From Antedon bifida (lineage: Eukaryota; Echinodermata; Crinoidea; Comatulida; Antedonidae): 64,000 bases of DNA. The stretch covers positions 19,036,501 through 19,100,500 of the forward strand of contig OY727094.1 of NCBI GenBank assembly GCA_963402885.1, read 5' to 3'. The translations under genes were made by a program, and so were the position numbers. The notes beneath the pieces were generated by a model. It was not told where the DNA came from. It did not search any database and worked only from the letters and a program-made list of their open reading frames with translations. This document shows positions 1 to 12,404 of this stretch, piece after piece. Position 1 is the first letter of the stretch; each line of letters opens with the position of its first letter.

Positions 1-2
1 AC

Positions 3-242
3 TGTCTAGATGCCTTCAGGGTTAAACTGGACCCAGCCAACCAGGGATGGAGGAAGGACGGCAACAAATTTAGTCCAGTTTGGAGTTCATTGCTGGAACT
101 TTCAGATGTCACAAAGGTTTTAATTCACTGTGGACACACCGACTGTGATCTTGACGCTGTAAATTCAGAAAGAGTGATTTACGATGTACAGAGCTGTGTG
201 GTTGCCAGGGAAAATGTGACCTACAATGAGTGTCCGTGTTAA
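3..242 (+). CDS. C-terminal exon of an unknown, Cys-containing protein (partial)
   Basis: An open frame enters from the left window edge and runs 79 codons to a TAA at 240-242. The peptide has plain coding character: three Trp/Cys-rich stretches, CGHTDCDLD around residue 46, and the tail YNECPC just before the stop. Four Cys in the last third suggest an extracellular or disulphide-bonded protein, but I do not recognise the family. No start codon or splice acceptor is visible in the window, so the 5' part lies outside. Directly after the stop comes the ~155 bp minisatellite, which would form the 3' flank. It could also be the tail of a transposon-borne ORF. Confidence 0.45.
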   Translation, partial: CLDAFRVKLDPANQGWRKDGNKFSPVWSSLLELSDVTKVLIHCGHTDCDLDAVNSERVIYDVQSCVVARENVTYNECPC

Positions 243-299
243 ATGCATGTAACTATAAGCATAAACAAATAGTGTAAAGCCAGTACGGTTTGAGTTACA

Positions 300-1380
300 T
301 TCAAAATGGCCGCCATGCAATCAAAGACGTTATACCAATATGTTTGTTGACCTCAATACCATATTATATTTTGTACCTAAAATTATAACTGCAGGTACCG
401 TACTGAAACATTTTGAGTTCGCCATTTTTAAATTCAAAATGGCCGCCATGCAATCAAAATGTTAGTTAAATACCAATAATATGTTTGGTGACCCATTACC
501 ATATAATTTGCACCTAAAATCAGAACTCTGTGTACCTTTTTAGCAGAGATATACCTGAAAAGTGAAAATTTGGGGTCCGCCATTTTGAAATCCAAAATGG
601 CCACCATACAATCAAAATGTTAGTTATACCAATATGTTTGGTGACCCCATTACCATATAATTTGCACCTAAAATCCGAACTCTACGTGCCTTTTTAGCAG
701 AGATTTACCTGAAAAGTGAAAATTTGAAGTCCGCCATTTTGAAATCCAACATGGCCGACATGCAATCAAAATGTTATTTAAATACCAATATGTTTAGTGA
801 CCCTATTACCATATAATTTGCACCTTAAATCAGAACTCTATGTGCCTTTTTAGCAGAGATATACCTGAAAAGTGAAAATTTGAAGTCCGCCATTTTGAAA
901 TTCAACATGGCCGACATGCAATCAAAATGTTATTTAAATACCAATATGTTTAGTGACCCTATTACCATATAATTTGCACCTAAAATCAGAACTCTATGTG
1001 CCTTTTCAACAGATATATACCTGAAAAGTGAAAATTTGAAGTCCGCCATTTTGAAATCCAACATGGCCGCCATGCAATCAAAATGTTAGTTATACCAATA
1101 TGTTTGGTGACCCCACTACCATATAATTTGCACTTAAAATCCGAACTCTAGGTGCCTTTTTAGCAGAGATAGATATACCTGAAAAGTGAAAATTTAGGGT
1201 CTGCCATTTTGAAATCCAACATGGCCGCCATGCAATCAAAATGTTAGTTATACCAATATGTTTGGTGACCCCACTACCATATAATTTGCACCTAAAATCA
1301 GAACTCTAGGTGCCTCTTTAGAAGAGATATACCTGAAAAGTGAACATTTGGGGTCCGCCATTTTGAAATCCAAAATGGCG
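300..1380. repeat. Minisatellite, about seven units of ~150-160 bp
   Basis: The phrase GCCATTTTGAAATCCAA returns near 421, 580, 733, 893, 1046, 1203 and 1359. Between occurrences lie conserved blocks: ATGCAATCAAAATGTTA, CCAATATGTTTGGTGACC, ACCATATAATTTGCACC and CCTGAAAAGTGAAAATTT. The first unit is the most diverged. Each unit contains an imperfect palindrome of CCATTTTG and CAAAATGG. No coding potential is seen. Confidence 0.9.
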
Positions 1381-1617
1381 GTCTTCCCCCGACCAAATTT
1401 TGTGCAACCCTTCCATTTCATATTTTTGACACCCTAATGAATAACTGTGCAAAGTTTCAGAATATTATCACAATTTGAAGGATGTGTTCACTTAACAGGC
1501 CTACTAGTTTGTAAAAGTTCCAGTATCCATTCAATCCGAAGAGAAATTAAATTAAAGTAAATGCATTATTGTCGAACGATACTATTTAACGCTGCTCACA
1601 TGATTGATAGATATTTT

Positions 1618-1737
1618 TAGTCGCGTGGACGCGACTCTATAGTTCACTATGTCGGTCGGTCGGTCTGTCTGTCGGTCTGTCTGTCGGTCCGGTATCACTA
1701 TGCATTGTAGCACGCGACTTAATGGCTGTTGGCCTTG
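1618..1737. mobile_element. Small MITE with AGTCGCGTG termini
   Basis: Inverted termini AGTCGCGTG (1619-1627) and CACGCGACT (1711-1719) bound a segment holding a (GGTC/TGTC)n microsatellite. The related locus at 16,980-17,030 reads straight through from GCTCACATGATTG to CATATAGAATCAAC without it, so this acts as a filled/empty pair. A relative lies near 50,742 (AGTCGCGTGCAACGCAAC). Confidence 0.65.
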
Positions 1738-1747
1738 TTTCATATAG

Positions 1748-1867
1748 AATCAACACAGCAACAACCGTTTTATTCGGCGGGTCGTCAACGACCTCAGCAA
1801 ACAGCTATTCAGTATGAAATGCCAGAAACACGGTGGATCACTCCGTGGTGGACTGACGATGCTGAAG
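1748..1867 (+). CDS. Q-rich internal exon of unknown gene, copy 1
   Basis: A 120-nt open segment lies between a splice-acceptor-like CATATAG and a donor-like AAG/GTAATT. In the frame shared with the copy at 17,028 it reads STQQQP, then SAGRQRPQQTAIQYEM, and ends near RWITPWWTDDAE. Length differences between the two copies fall in multiples of three, which supports this frame over the other open one. The product is not recognised. Upstream homology to the second copy includes GCTCACATGATTG. It could be an exon of a host gene duplicated around the Helitron ends, or a gene carried by a mobile element. Confidence 0.35.
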
Positions 1868-1922
1868 GTAATTTGTATTGTTTGTTTTAGCAACGTAATC
1901 TTATTTCTATAGTGTATTATTA

Positions 1923-1965
1923 TTAATTAGGTTATATGCATTATCATGCATATAACCTCTTGATT
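1923..1965 (+). mobile_element. Helitron2-like 5' terminal hairpin (family 2)
   Basis: TTAATTAGG is followed by the hairpin GGTTATATGCAT / ATGCATATAACC and then CTCTTG. This has the same layout as the 5' ends of the GTTATCCGC family at 5970 and elsewhere (hairpin then CTCCTTG). A matching 3' end using the word ATGCATATAACCT lies at 16,928-16,970. Confidence 0.5.
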
Positions 1966-2227
1966 CTGTCAGAATATTTATTTATTCTTTCCTTAGCACT
2001 ATTTTGTCCGTCAATTATCTTGATATCAGTTTCATCTAGCTAAGTCAATTTTTCAGAGTTTATTCCTTATGGCCAGGAATCGATGTGGTTATGTTTTCAA
2101 GGTGCGCAATCAAAAATTACGCGGTCTAATGAAATTTAATGAAATCACGGTTGTAATCATATCTTCACAAGCATGAATCACAATTAAATAAAATTTGGTA
2201 CTCATAAATTTCAGGTCATATTTCATT

Positions 2228-3350
2228 ATATTTATTTATTTATTTATTTATTTATTTATTTGTTCTTTCTTTAAACTGAAATACACTTTCAATACAAATG
2301 TACTGATTTCCAAAGTGGTTCAGTAAACATATTTACAACAAAAATAAAATATAAAAGAAAAACAAAAAGAAAGAAAACAGATATAAAACTATTTACAATT
2401 GTGAAGGCAAAAAGGTTAATACATATATGATTTCTATAGTGAAGATTTAAAAGTTGCCAAAGACATATTATGGAGTTCTGATTTTATGTTATTTGGTAGA
2501 GAATTACATAATTTAGTTGATCTATAAACAAAAGTTCTTTTACCCTGAGAGTTATTCCATAACGGAATAGATAAATCATTATTACTTTGGGAGCGAGTGC
2601 ATTTATTATGGTTATCTACAGTAAATTGAAATAATATTGTTAAGTATCTTGGAGCTATTTCTTTTAAACATTTAAAAAGCATTATAAGAATATTTTCATT
2701 CCATTTTTCTGTAAGTCTACTCCATCCAAGAGTACTTAAGATATCATTAATAGGGGTATACATGTCTACTGATAACAATATTCTACCTAATCTGTTGATT
2801 AAAACCTGAAGAGAATCTGAAAAACTTATGTTACAATTGGACCAAACATAGCAACACTAATCAAATAATGGAATAATTAAAGCATTTGCTAACATTTTTA
2901 AAGTATACATAGGAAGATACATCTTAATACGACGAATCACACCGATACGTTTAGCTATTTTACAAGACATTTTGTCTATATGTTCCTTCCAATTTCAACA
3001 CCTAAATACTTAAAAGAATCAACTCTTTCAATAGTTTCGTTATTATGAAGTAAAGTTATATTCTTAAATGTTGCCGTTTTCTGATTTGTGCTGAAAACCA
3101 TAAGCTTGTATTGGTCTTATTAAGATTTAGTGCGAGTTGATTATGGTCAAACCATTCTATAATTTTGTTTAGATTGATATTGAGTTGATTCTGAAGTATT
3201 AAAGGGTCAGATGAACTACATAAGAGTGTTGTATCATCTGCATACATCACACATTTACATGATAAAAATTCAGGAAGTGAATTTACGTATAAAATAAATA
3301 GTAAAGGTCCCAGTATTGATCCTTGTATATGGCAATACAATTACGTGCGT
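2228..3350 (-). mobile_element. 3' fragment of a non-LTR retrotransposon (RT and C-terminus)
   Basis: On the minus strand, 3340-3056 encodes reverse-transcriptase blocks: QGSILGPLLFILYVNSLP, the catalytic box MYADDTTLL, then LALNLNKT. A second open piece, 2778-2434, has the C-terminal pattern of LINE ORF2s of the CR1/L2/Jockey group (RTFVYRSTKLCNSLPNNIKS). The two pieces are in different frames and the connector (2779-3055) is degraded. Everything 5' of RT motif 4, including the endonuclease, is absent. The 3' end is a (TAAA)n-like tail at about 2228-2265. It is a dead, 5'-truncated copy. Confidence 0.85.
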
Positions 3351-4309
3351 AGCGCATATAACGTATGCGTACGGCGCTTAAAATTTTCAGGCAATTTTAA
3401 GCGTTTAAAAAATTACCATGAGTGCGCAGATTTTTGCACGCGCGTTAAACGTTAATATGCACTCCTTTTGCCCGATTTCTGATTTACAACCTTTCTTTAA
3501 TAATATCATCATATTTTATTCACTTTTCAAAGCGAATTTGCGTTATATGAGCACGTCAAAAGTGACAGGCTACGCACGTGTTAGTTGACAAAATGGTGAA
3601 AATATGCTAAATTTTAAAATTAATATAGATCGTCAGAATGCTCGGGAACACCTATTTTTTATTTCATTTTCTTGAAGTGTATGTATCTTATGTATGATTT
3701 ATTATGAAATTAAGAGAACAAAAGTCATCATTAATTGCATATTAAATTAAAAAAAATTAATTTCGACAATTAAACAAATTATGACATTTTCTTAGGCCAA
3801 AATAACAAACATTAACTTTCTTCCTTCAAAAGTTCATTATATTAAAGTTAAAAGTATATAGTTTGACAGTGCATCATTTTTTTTAATTTTTAAAGATGTC
3901 ATCATTCAATCAAAAATTATAATTCGTTGCGGTATGTAATAATCTATCTGCACCAAAGTGGTTACTGCACAGTAAATACACGGAGGAATCTATCTACAAC
4001 TTTTAGTCGGTTGTGTATGACTCGGTGGGCTGTGCTCGTGTCTATGGCATTCAAGGTACCGAGATCGAGTCTCACCTTGGGAAACGAAATGAGATTTTTT
4101 TTTATTATCCGTATTGTTTGTTCAATTTTATTTTTTAGTGTATAGATTATACACATAATTTATAATGAAATCTAGATAAAAGTAAGTAATGTCTTTATTA
4201 CTATGTAACAATGTGGTTTATGACATTATACGCAGAGGGATCTTTGATCGGATTGTGATACCGGCTATTGTATTCGCGTTAGCAAGATCCTATCATATAT
4301 TATAAATAA
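3351..4309. other. No gene seen; possible SINE remnant
   Basis: AT-rich DNA with a GC-rich patch at 3340-3460 (GCGTACGGCGCTTAA). A tRNA-like stretch at about 4015-4090 (GACTCGGTGGGCTGTGCTCG, later GATCGAGTCTCACC) resembles A and B boxes of a tRNA-derived SINE followed by a T-rich tail, but it is too decayed to name. Confidence 0.3.
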
Positions 4310-4313
4310 TTAA

Positions 4314-4790
4314 AGATGTAATTAAAAAAAAAAAAAAAAGATTTCGAAAAAAGTGGGTCATTTTGAAGTATCATAATAGTTATTAACTTTCACTAAAAAT
4401 TAGTCGAAAAAAAAATCATTTAGCTGAAATACAGACGTTTTTTTTTCAAAAAATAACTTTGACTTCCAGTCAAAGTTTTCGATCAAAACATATCTCATAA
4501 TGCAACGCGCTTGTTTTGCTACTCTGTATGCATAATCATAAAACATCCTCGCGATCTGTACGGTGAAAACACCTTCTCAACCGTGACGAGTTGTAAACAA
4601 TCCTAATTAGCATCATGCATAATACATACTCGTGGTTCGAAATCTTTGTTTACTTTCGCTGGGGACGATTTTCCAGACGAAATGTAATCAAATTAATTTA
4701 CCTGTTAATTACGTAAACTTGTTGTTTTTGGCTTGAATTTTCGACTTAAAGTGAATAACTTTTGTAAGATTTAGTTTAATCTTAATTGGC
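4314..4790 (-). mobile_element. TTAA-flanked element, truncated relative of the 10,706-11,252 MITE
   Basis: TTAA at 4310-4313 is followed by AGATGTA, matching the terminus AGATGTATTGTCCCTT. The body (GTGGGTCATTTTGAAGTATC, CATAATAGTTATTAACTTTC and so on) is the reverse complement of 10,800-11,220. The opposite terminus is not found, so the element is incomplete. Confidence 0.6.
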
Positions 4791-4852
4791 GCCGCCAACG
4801 GATTTAAGGCAGATGAGCGTCGAAAACGCTACTGTGAGTGTGTTGCAGTTAA

Positions 4853-5478
4853 AGCCCCCTTCCCTACGTTTTTTAGATCTAATTTAAGATCACAAACTAT
4901 ATTTAATGTAAAAATAATACTATATGGTCCTATTGCGATAACTTTTTTCGTCTTTAAACGGTTAAAAATGTGAAAAATAAGTCGATTCTAATAATTATAG
5001 CGGCCCGCTATAAATCCCAAAATGCATTGCGCGCGGATTGATATTTTTGTTTTTCACCTGTAATTCGCCCACTTTTCGATCGATCGTGAGGCCAAAACAA
5101 ATGGAAGACTCCTAACTTTTCAGCGAAAATACCGGGTTTTCCCCAATTTGTATCAACGGAGTCTGGTAAAAATAGAAAGACAATTAATTCAGCAACTATA
5201 CAACGTCAGGCTAGGTATATAGCTAGCGTACGATGTTCGTACGTTACCGATGTTTACCAGCTAGGCCTACAAAACCAAGCCTAGCTAGGCTAGGCCTAAG
5301 ACCGTCCACGAGAGGTCGATCGCCGCGAGCTACTTAGGTAGTGCATTGTTTCTCACTTTTTATCATAATTTACCATAAAACGTACATTTAAGACAAGGAA
5401 TGACATGGTTTAATGTTTTTAAAGTGATATATATGTATTATTTTCCAAAAAACGTCCAAAATTGCAGGGAAGGGGTCT
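4853..5478. mobile_element. MITE with AGNCCCCTTCCCT termini and TTAA target duplication
   Basis: AGCCCCCTTCCCT at the left end and AGGGAAGGGGTCT at the right end are inverted, and each is flanked by TTAA (4849-4852 and 5479-5482). About 626 bp; no ORF. TAGGCCTA-like words are clustered at 5210-5330. TTAA duplication points to the Kolobok or piggyBac type of transposase in trans. Confidence 0.7.
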
Positions 5479-5482
5479 TTAA

Positions 5483-5969
5483 TTACTAAGAAACATTAGT
5501 TAAAAGCAAGTAGAAATAAATGTTTGGTCATTGTTTAAAGACGTAAGTTTGTTTAATTCACTCAATTATGAATCTGAAATTATTCAATGATGTTTATCGT
5601 AATTATTAGTAATGGTGTTAAATATAATTGCTTGGTTAGTCTCAACAACGTGGTAATGATGGACGCCGCCATCTTGTGGTTGTAGTTTACGAGAGTTTGA
5701 ATAGGACAAACCAGATGAGTTATTATACATAGTTAAAACTGAGTTAAGATTGTGTTATCATGATATAGACTACAGTATTTTCCATAAAATCATCAGAATA
5801 TATTTTCATTAAGATTGCAAGAATTGTTGCTTAACTTTATATGTGTTAATCTGTTGTAAAGAATTACTGTTGAATTTACTGGTCACGCTTGTCTGTATCT
5901 GGCAAAGTAGTAAGTTTTGATAAGAATAGACAAGTTTGACATGTTAACGAAATGTAGTAATTACATGAT
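5483..5969. other. Intergenic, nothing recognised
   Basis: AT-rich sequence without a convincing ORF, RNA gene or repeat boundary. Confidence 0.4.
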
Positions 5970-7605
5970 TATTAGTTATCCGCTTGGTAGAGCGGATAAC
6001 TCCTTGTTATTGTATGGGATCAATATTTTTTTTCTGTATTATTAGTTATCCGCATTGAGCGGATAACTCCTTGTAACTGTCCTGTTACTTTTTTTTTTTC
6101 TTTCCTTCTCCCTCACATATCTCAAAAACGTGTAAACATAACATGTTATAACTTTGTCAGCATGAGGGCATTTACGTGAAGTTGTGCACCTCCTATTTTT
6201 GAATGACGTCATAGTTGCGCAACGTGACTTACGCGCAATTTTATGAATTTCAATGATTGATCATAGATTAAAAACCAAAAGTCATTTAGTATTGACACTT
6301 TGACAAAATTTAAGTCATATCAGGGGCAAACTTTCTACGGATTAAAAATGGCATGTTTCACAAGAAGTTACGCGCGCACGCGCATTTAAAATTTCAAAAT
6401 GCGCAAAATTAATTTCTAATCAACTTTTTATGCGTTTCTTGTCATTTTGAGCATGTCAACAATTCCCACGGGCGCGCATTTTTTTACGCGCGCGGTGCGC
6501 ACGTAGCATTCAAAACATATTTTTTTCTCTTGAATTATATTTTTCAAGCCTTTCCTAGTAATTTTGAAAACAATTTAGACCTTTTCCAGTTTAAATAACG
6601 CCATACGAACACGTTGAATTAGACAATTCGTGCGCGTTTTTTATGAAAAAGCTTTAAAAAATCGTCAAAATTATGTCTTTTTTTAAACAGTCATAGTTTC
6701 TAAAGTAAACCGTGAACCGTTTATTTTTATTACAAAATCTAGAAGTTGATGAGTTGTAGATATCGGATCATGCATCGATAAGGCTAAAAAAACATTGTGA
6801 CGTCATCGTATGGCCACACGAATGTAAAATATAGAATTTTTGTCTCTTTCGTTATTGGTCATCACATTCAATGGAGCCCATCACGCTTATCTGTATTCCT
6901 TTTTCTCCTACATTTATATATTGTGTAGGTCAATCAACTTTCTTTAGCATGAGATAAAAATATTTTAATTTTTATGACGTCATCATGCCTAAAAATTTTA
7001 ATTACGTGGGTCATTAATTTCATCTTTACAGTAAATTTTAATCTGTAATAGCTCGTAAGAATAAAATGTGATAATCACGATTAAAACGTTTTCTGGAAGC
7101 TATTGGATTGTAGATACGAATTCATGTGAACATTTTGCCAATCGGATGTTGTGACGTCATCATATGGCCAGTTGAATAAAAAAAGTCGTATTTTCATATT
7201 TTGCGTAATAGTTCATCACATTTAAAAGGGTGCGCATCTATATTTTACGTATTCAAATTTCTTCTACACGTTAATATGTTGTTCCTGAGATAATTTCCTT
7301 CTGAAATTGCTATCTAAGTGTTTCATTTTGATACCGTCGCCATGTTAAAAATTGGAATAAATGGCGGGTCCCGTAATTTCACCTATTCTACACTGTATGT
7401 AATATGTATACAGATTATACTGTTTGCATGTATATACTATATGACACAAAATTGACAGAATTCAGCACTAACATATCATATTCTTCAGTTCTTGTCATAA
7501 TGCCATAATCTTTATCTGTGTGCAATATTCCAACGTATGACGTGCACGTGGCGTTTGTCGTGGTGCGGACAACTAACTCGTCAAAGTGACGAGTTTCATG
7601 TCTAG
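5970..7605 (+). mobile_element. Non-autonomous Helitron2/Helentron-like element, copy A
   Basis: The 5' side has two successive terminal hairpins (GTTATCCGC...GCGGATAACTCCTTG at 5974-6005 and 6045-6075). The 3' side has GCGGACAACTAA, then the hairpin ACTCGTCA-AAG-TGACGAGT, a 7-nt spacer and CTAG (7602-7605) followed by T. A terminal word that is inverted internally near the 3' end, plus a 3' hairpin before CTRR, matches Helitron-type ends (asymmetric terminal inverted repeats of Helitron2). It contains several TGACGTCA palindromes (about 6204, 6799, 6974, 7151) and no ORF. Related copies are at 55,185, 59,118 and 60,399. Confidence 0.7.
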
Positions 7606-8544
7606 TGTTCTGTTTATTTGATCAGTTTGATGTATGTTATATTTTAGAATTGAATGAGACTGTTGGAATAAAACAACTTCATCTCAAACCCGGATACATG
7701 TGCTCATTTTAGTCTCTGTACAGTCATCTTGAGCAAATTTCCTACAACTTTAATATTACCACCCGATTCTGTAGCTGTTAGTACACTCAGTGTGGAAGAC
7801 TGTCGACAGTCTGCCAGAGACCTGTCTGACTGTATTAAGTACTTTTAATACACGATATCGCTGTCATTAGGTTCATATCTATAGACAATTTGTAACGTTA
7901 TAATATGTATTCAATATAAAATCCACTCGGCAACCAGAATAGTATTAGCAGGTTTATCGTATTGCCATGCATGGATAGGTGTTTTCCGCCGCTTTTAGGT
8001 TTTTTAGGCCTAGGCTAGTCAATTATTGTTATTGATTATACGAATTACGTAATTAGTTTAGTAGCTCATCTACCTTTTTAGCAGGGCATAATGAATATCG
8101 TAGCTAGGCTAGGCCTACTAGCGTCAAATCAACCAATTATTTGGGTGGTACGAGTTTAGGGAGTTAAGTACGAGTTGGCATGTACGAGTCGACCAGGGGG
8201 TGAATCGACAGGGTACACCTACTAGAGCATAGGCTATAGTCCTGCGAGAATGGGAAATCTGGCCTAGATAGGCATAGGCCTACATTGGGTATGCCCAAAA
8301 AAAGCTATCCTATCATATCCTATGAGCATAAAAAGGCCTCGTAGAGCCAGAGGTGTTAGCCTACTATGGATCACTATTATTTAGGCCTAGCTAGCCTAGG
8401 CCTAGGAGTTAATTTTAAATTAAGTAGGTAGGCCTAGGCTCCAGTAATTTCGGTCGCGTTTTCGGCCTATTTTTCAGGAAATGTGAGAGGTGAGGTGGGT
8501 TAGCCCAGCTAGGCTAACCTAACCTGTAAGTAGTATTCTAGCCC

Positions 8545-8870
8545 ATCCATGATGGGTACGGGTTGGCATTTGTACGGGTTGACCCGTATCTGTATTCTAG
8601 CTAGGGTGCTGGTCAACCCGTACCCATGCCAACCCAACTTGGCTAACTCGTACCCAAATCATTGGTCAACTCGTACCCACTTGGGCTAACCCGTACCCAA
8701 ACCAATTCGTATGTAATATAAATATACTTTTAATAGCATTCGCCATTAAACATAGGTACGGGCCAGCCCATGATTAGTACGAGCCAGCCCATGATGGGTA
8801 CGAGTGAGCCAAAGTGTTGGGTACGAGTAAACCAAAATTTGGGTACGGGTTGACCTGTACCCTTCTAGCT
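8545..8870. repeat. Array of GGGTACGGGTTGGC-type words in both orientations (LIR2 left arm)
   Basis: About a dozen variants of GGGTACGGGTTGGC occur, first in one orientation, then as GCCAACCCGTACCC, then switching again near 8755. The mirror array is at about 15,475-15,960. The layout looks like a small fold-back element whose ends are arrays of a short word. Confidence 0.7.
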
Positions 8871-10705
8871 AATCGTACTAGGCCTCGAGTAGGTCTACGC
8901 TAAAGTCCGGCTACAATAATAGTCTATTCTGTTTATAGCTTTATTGATAGCTGGGTTCAAATCTGGATTGGGACGGCTTTTCCTCATTCTAAAACAGATT
9001 TATGGAAGGCAATCGCCGCCAAAAATACAAAAGTAAAACAAACAACGTACTTTCACGATTTCCTTATCATAATAAAATAATATATGAATTTAACTGTAAT
9101 TATTGTATACATAGTAATTGCCATTGCATATATTATTATTATATATTATACGGTTTGGCTTTATTTGCTCTTATGCTTATTTCCTCCAACGTACAGAGTA
9201 CGTAGGGCTTCCAATTTGCTTTTATACCTGTTAATTTAAAAATTGTTTATGCCTATTGTTGCATAACGTTCAAATTTAGACTGTAAATACTGGGATGATC
9301 ACCCTAAATTTTCTTTTTCAATTAACAATTTTATATTTCACAGCTAGAAAAAAGCATACAGAGTTTTTTTTATTCATAACTGTTGAATTGCATCCCAATA
9401 CATGGTACCTATTGGTATTATATCTATCAATATAAAGTACTCTCTTATAAATAGATATCCAAACTACTCCAACTACCTAATCTAATAATAGTACTATTAG
9501 CATACTACTGTACACTTTGTAGACAAGAAATAAGTTGTATCCACCTAGAGGACTTATGGTAGTACTGTGTACAGTCGATCGTCCTCTCACTGGCCCGGTC
9601 AACATAATCTACGCCTAGATTATTACAGTAATTAAAATACATATTTACAGAGATATTTTTTTTTTTTGCAGAAAAGTTATGTGTAGAGAAAGCAGTACTC
9701 GTATTAAAAACTAAGCAGGTTGTACTCTTGAACGCAAACTGGCAGAATATTTTAAATATTTTTTATTGTTGAAATGATGGAATCCTAACTTCATTTTCCA
9801 CGAATTGGAGACAAAGACATATTACGATCCTTTTATTTAAATTTATTTGGATAGACCTCCATGTAAATTCATTAAAGGCTATATGATTGTTTTATATTTT
9901 AATATGTGATAGAAAATCATTGTGCATAATGAGGACTAAGAATCTAATATTTACTTGCATTCTCATCTTTTTAAAATTGTATTTATAATGCTGGTAATGA
10001 GTTTACTATTGAAAAAGTCATGTTTCCACTTATCTCAAATTGTGGCACACCTCTAACCTTGTTAGAACTGACTGTGTTCTACATTATTCTGCTATATAAT
10101 AGTGCTTCCACCATACTTCAACCTGGTAATTGAATAAATTTCACCGGGGTAAAATTTAAACTAATTATCATCCTTTAACATAAAGTATCCTCCTGAAACA
10201 TGTATTTGTACTGTACTTCATCTAATATCCATTACTTAATACTAATTTGGGTGATTTATGTCTAACTTCAGGAATGATCTGAGGCTAGAAAAACGAATTT
10301 CTGTACATATAATTTATATAAAAAATAAACCAATGTTTTCCTAATAACTTAACCCCTAGGTTGATAACTAACAAAGAAATTATTGAAATTGTGTTCTTAC
10401 AATATAGGTGTACTGTATCTACATATGCATACTGCGTTGAAAAGAAGAATGTTTTATAGTTATTATAGGTTACTTCCAAATATTAAAGGTCTGATATCTA
10501 ACAGAAACTAAATGTTACCAAACTATGTTTTTGAAAATCTTTATGATATAATAATTATAATAATATGAACATAATATTAAATTATATTGACTATTTTTGA
10601 TAATCATCATGTCCTTATAAATTCATTTATATTTATTTTGTGGTAATATAGTTCATATATTATGTATTAAATAAATTGGTAAGGCCCTATACTGTTTATA
10701 TTTAA

Positions 10706-11252
10706 AGATGTATTGTCCCTTGAAACACAAAAAAATGAAGGTCAGAATATTCTAAATTTAAATTGGCCATATCAAAGTAATATTAAAGTTATTCACTTTA
10801 AGTCGAAAATTCGAGCCAAAAACAACAATTTTACGTAATTAACAGCTAAATTAATTTGGTTACATTTCATCTGGAAAATCGTCGCGAGCGAAAGTAAACA
10901 AAGATTTCAAACCATGATTATACATTATGCATGATGCTAATTAGGATTGTTTACAACTCGTCACGGTTGAGAAGGTGTTTTCACACAGATGGCGAGGAAG
11001 TTTTATGATTATGCATACAGAGTAGCCAAATAAGCACGTTGTATTATGAGATATGTTTTGATCGAAAACTTTGACTGGAAGTCAAAGTTATTTTTTGAAC
11101 CAAAAAACGTCTGTATTTCAGTTAAATTATTTTTTTTTCGACTAATTTTTGGTGAAAGTTAATAACTATTATGATACTTCAAAATGACCCACTTTTTTTC
11201 GAAATCTGTTATTTTTTATTTTTTTGGAATTTGACAAAGGGACAATACATCT
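10706..11252. mobile_element. 547-bp MITE in LIR2 left arm, TTAA duplication, empty site in right arm
   Basis: Termini AGATGTATTGTCCCTT and AAGGGACAATACATCT are inverted. TTAA stands at 10,702-10,705 and 11,253-11,256. The mirrored site in the right arm (TTCCTTAAATATAAACAG at 13,361-13,376) has a single TTAA and no insert, so the boundaries are proven internally. No coding capacity. TTAA preference suggests mobilisation by a Kolobok- or piggyBac-type transposase. Confidence 0.9.
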
Positions 11253-12221
11253 TTAAGGAAAGTTTATAATACACTATTATTTTATGCCTACCAATATTAG
11301 TATTAATTGTTTATGTAACTATTTTGTCTAATTGCATTGAATTTGTGTATAGGCCAATGGCATTAATGTTTTTCTCAAAGTAAATTAGCCTAATAATGCC
11401 ATATTTAGACACATAATTCATTGATTTCTGATATTCTGTACTTGTGTATGCATTACTAAAATAGTAGTTATTTTATTACTTTTTACTCTTATAATGTATG
11501 TATAAACATTTATTCATTTTTTTTTACATTTTTAAATTTAAAAATTATTAAAATACCTATCTACCTTTCTGTTATTGTTACTATTATAATATTTTTTGAG
11601 GCAGATTGATTTCAATAAAAAAAATTTAAAACAATTAATTTGACTTATACTGTACTATGTTAGTTCAGGAGATGAAGTGTGTGTGGGCAGAATCTGGTGT
11701 GTTGGGTGTTGGTGATGTGAGGTGTATTTTTGTCACTTTAAGACCTAAATTAGATGTTTTCTGAAGAAAAGAAGTAAGCGGATAGGCTTTCAAACAACTT
11801 CAAGAAGATTCACACAGAAATAATTACTTCCCAATAAAATAGTATGTAACAGTTTATATTACAGTACGTTGAATAAACTCGAGCGGAAAAATAACACACA
11901 TAAAAAAACATTCATTTTCTTGTCGAAAAGCGCCCTCTCTAGTTTTCTATTAATTTATTAATAATTATTATTAATTAATGAGTAATATAAACATATTTTT
12001 AACATTTAATGCTTGAAGCTTATTCTACTCCTAACAAAGTTTCATACCTCCAAATTTCATCAACGTATTCAAAGCACTTCAATAAATATCACATTGAACA
12101 TTAAAAATTAGGGTTATGATAGAATTTTGCTTAAAAACATATACAAAAAACATCGATAAAAAATACTTTCCGAATTTAAAAACATTTGAAACTTTTTTAA
12201 TATGTTCAATATAGGTTGCTC

Positions 12222-12404
12222 TATTCACAGAAACAAAATTTCATTCATGAACGTTTTTTTTTTCGTTGTTTTTTCAAAATCGTTATTAGGTTTAAAAAAT
12301 GCGTTGGAGTTGTATGATCTTTCATAAGTGTACATTTTGTAAAAACGTAAATTTAAAAAATCAGTGATATGGCTCGATATTTATTTATTTTTTGCAATAT
12401 GGAT
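12222..12404. other. LIR2 loop
   Basis: About 180 bp of T-rich single-copy spacer between the inner arm edges; no gene or motif recognised. Confidence 0.6.

Noticed and set aside
4015-4090. tRNA gene
   Set aside because: A- and B-box-like words only; no acceptor or anticodon stem can be drawn, so at best a SINE remnant.
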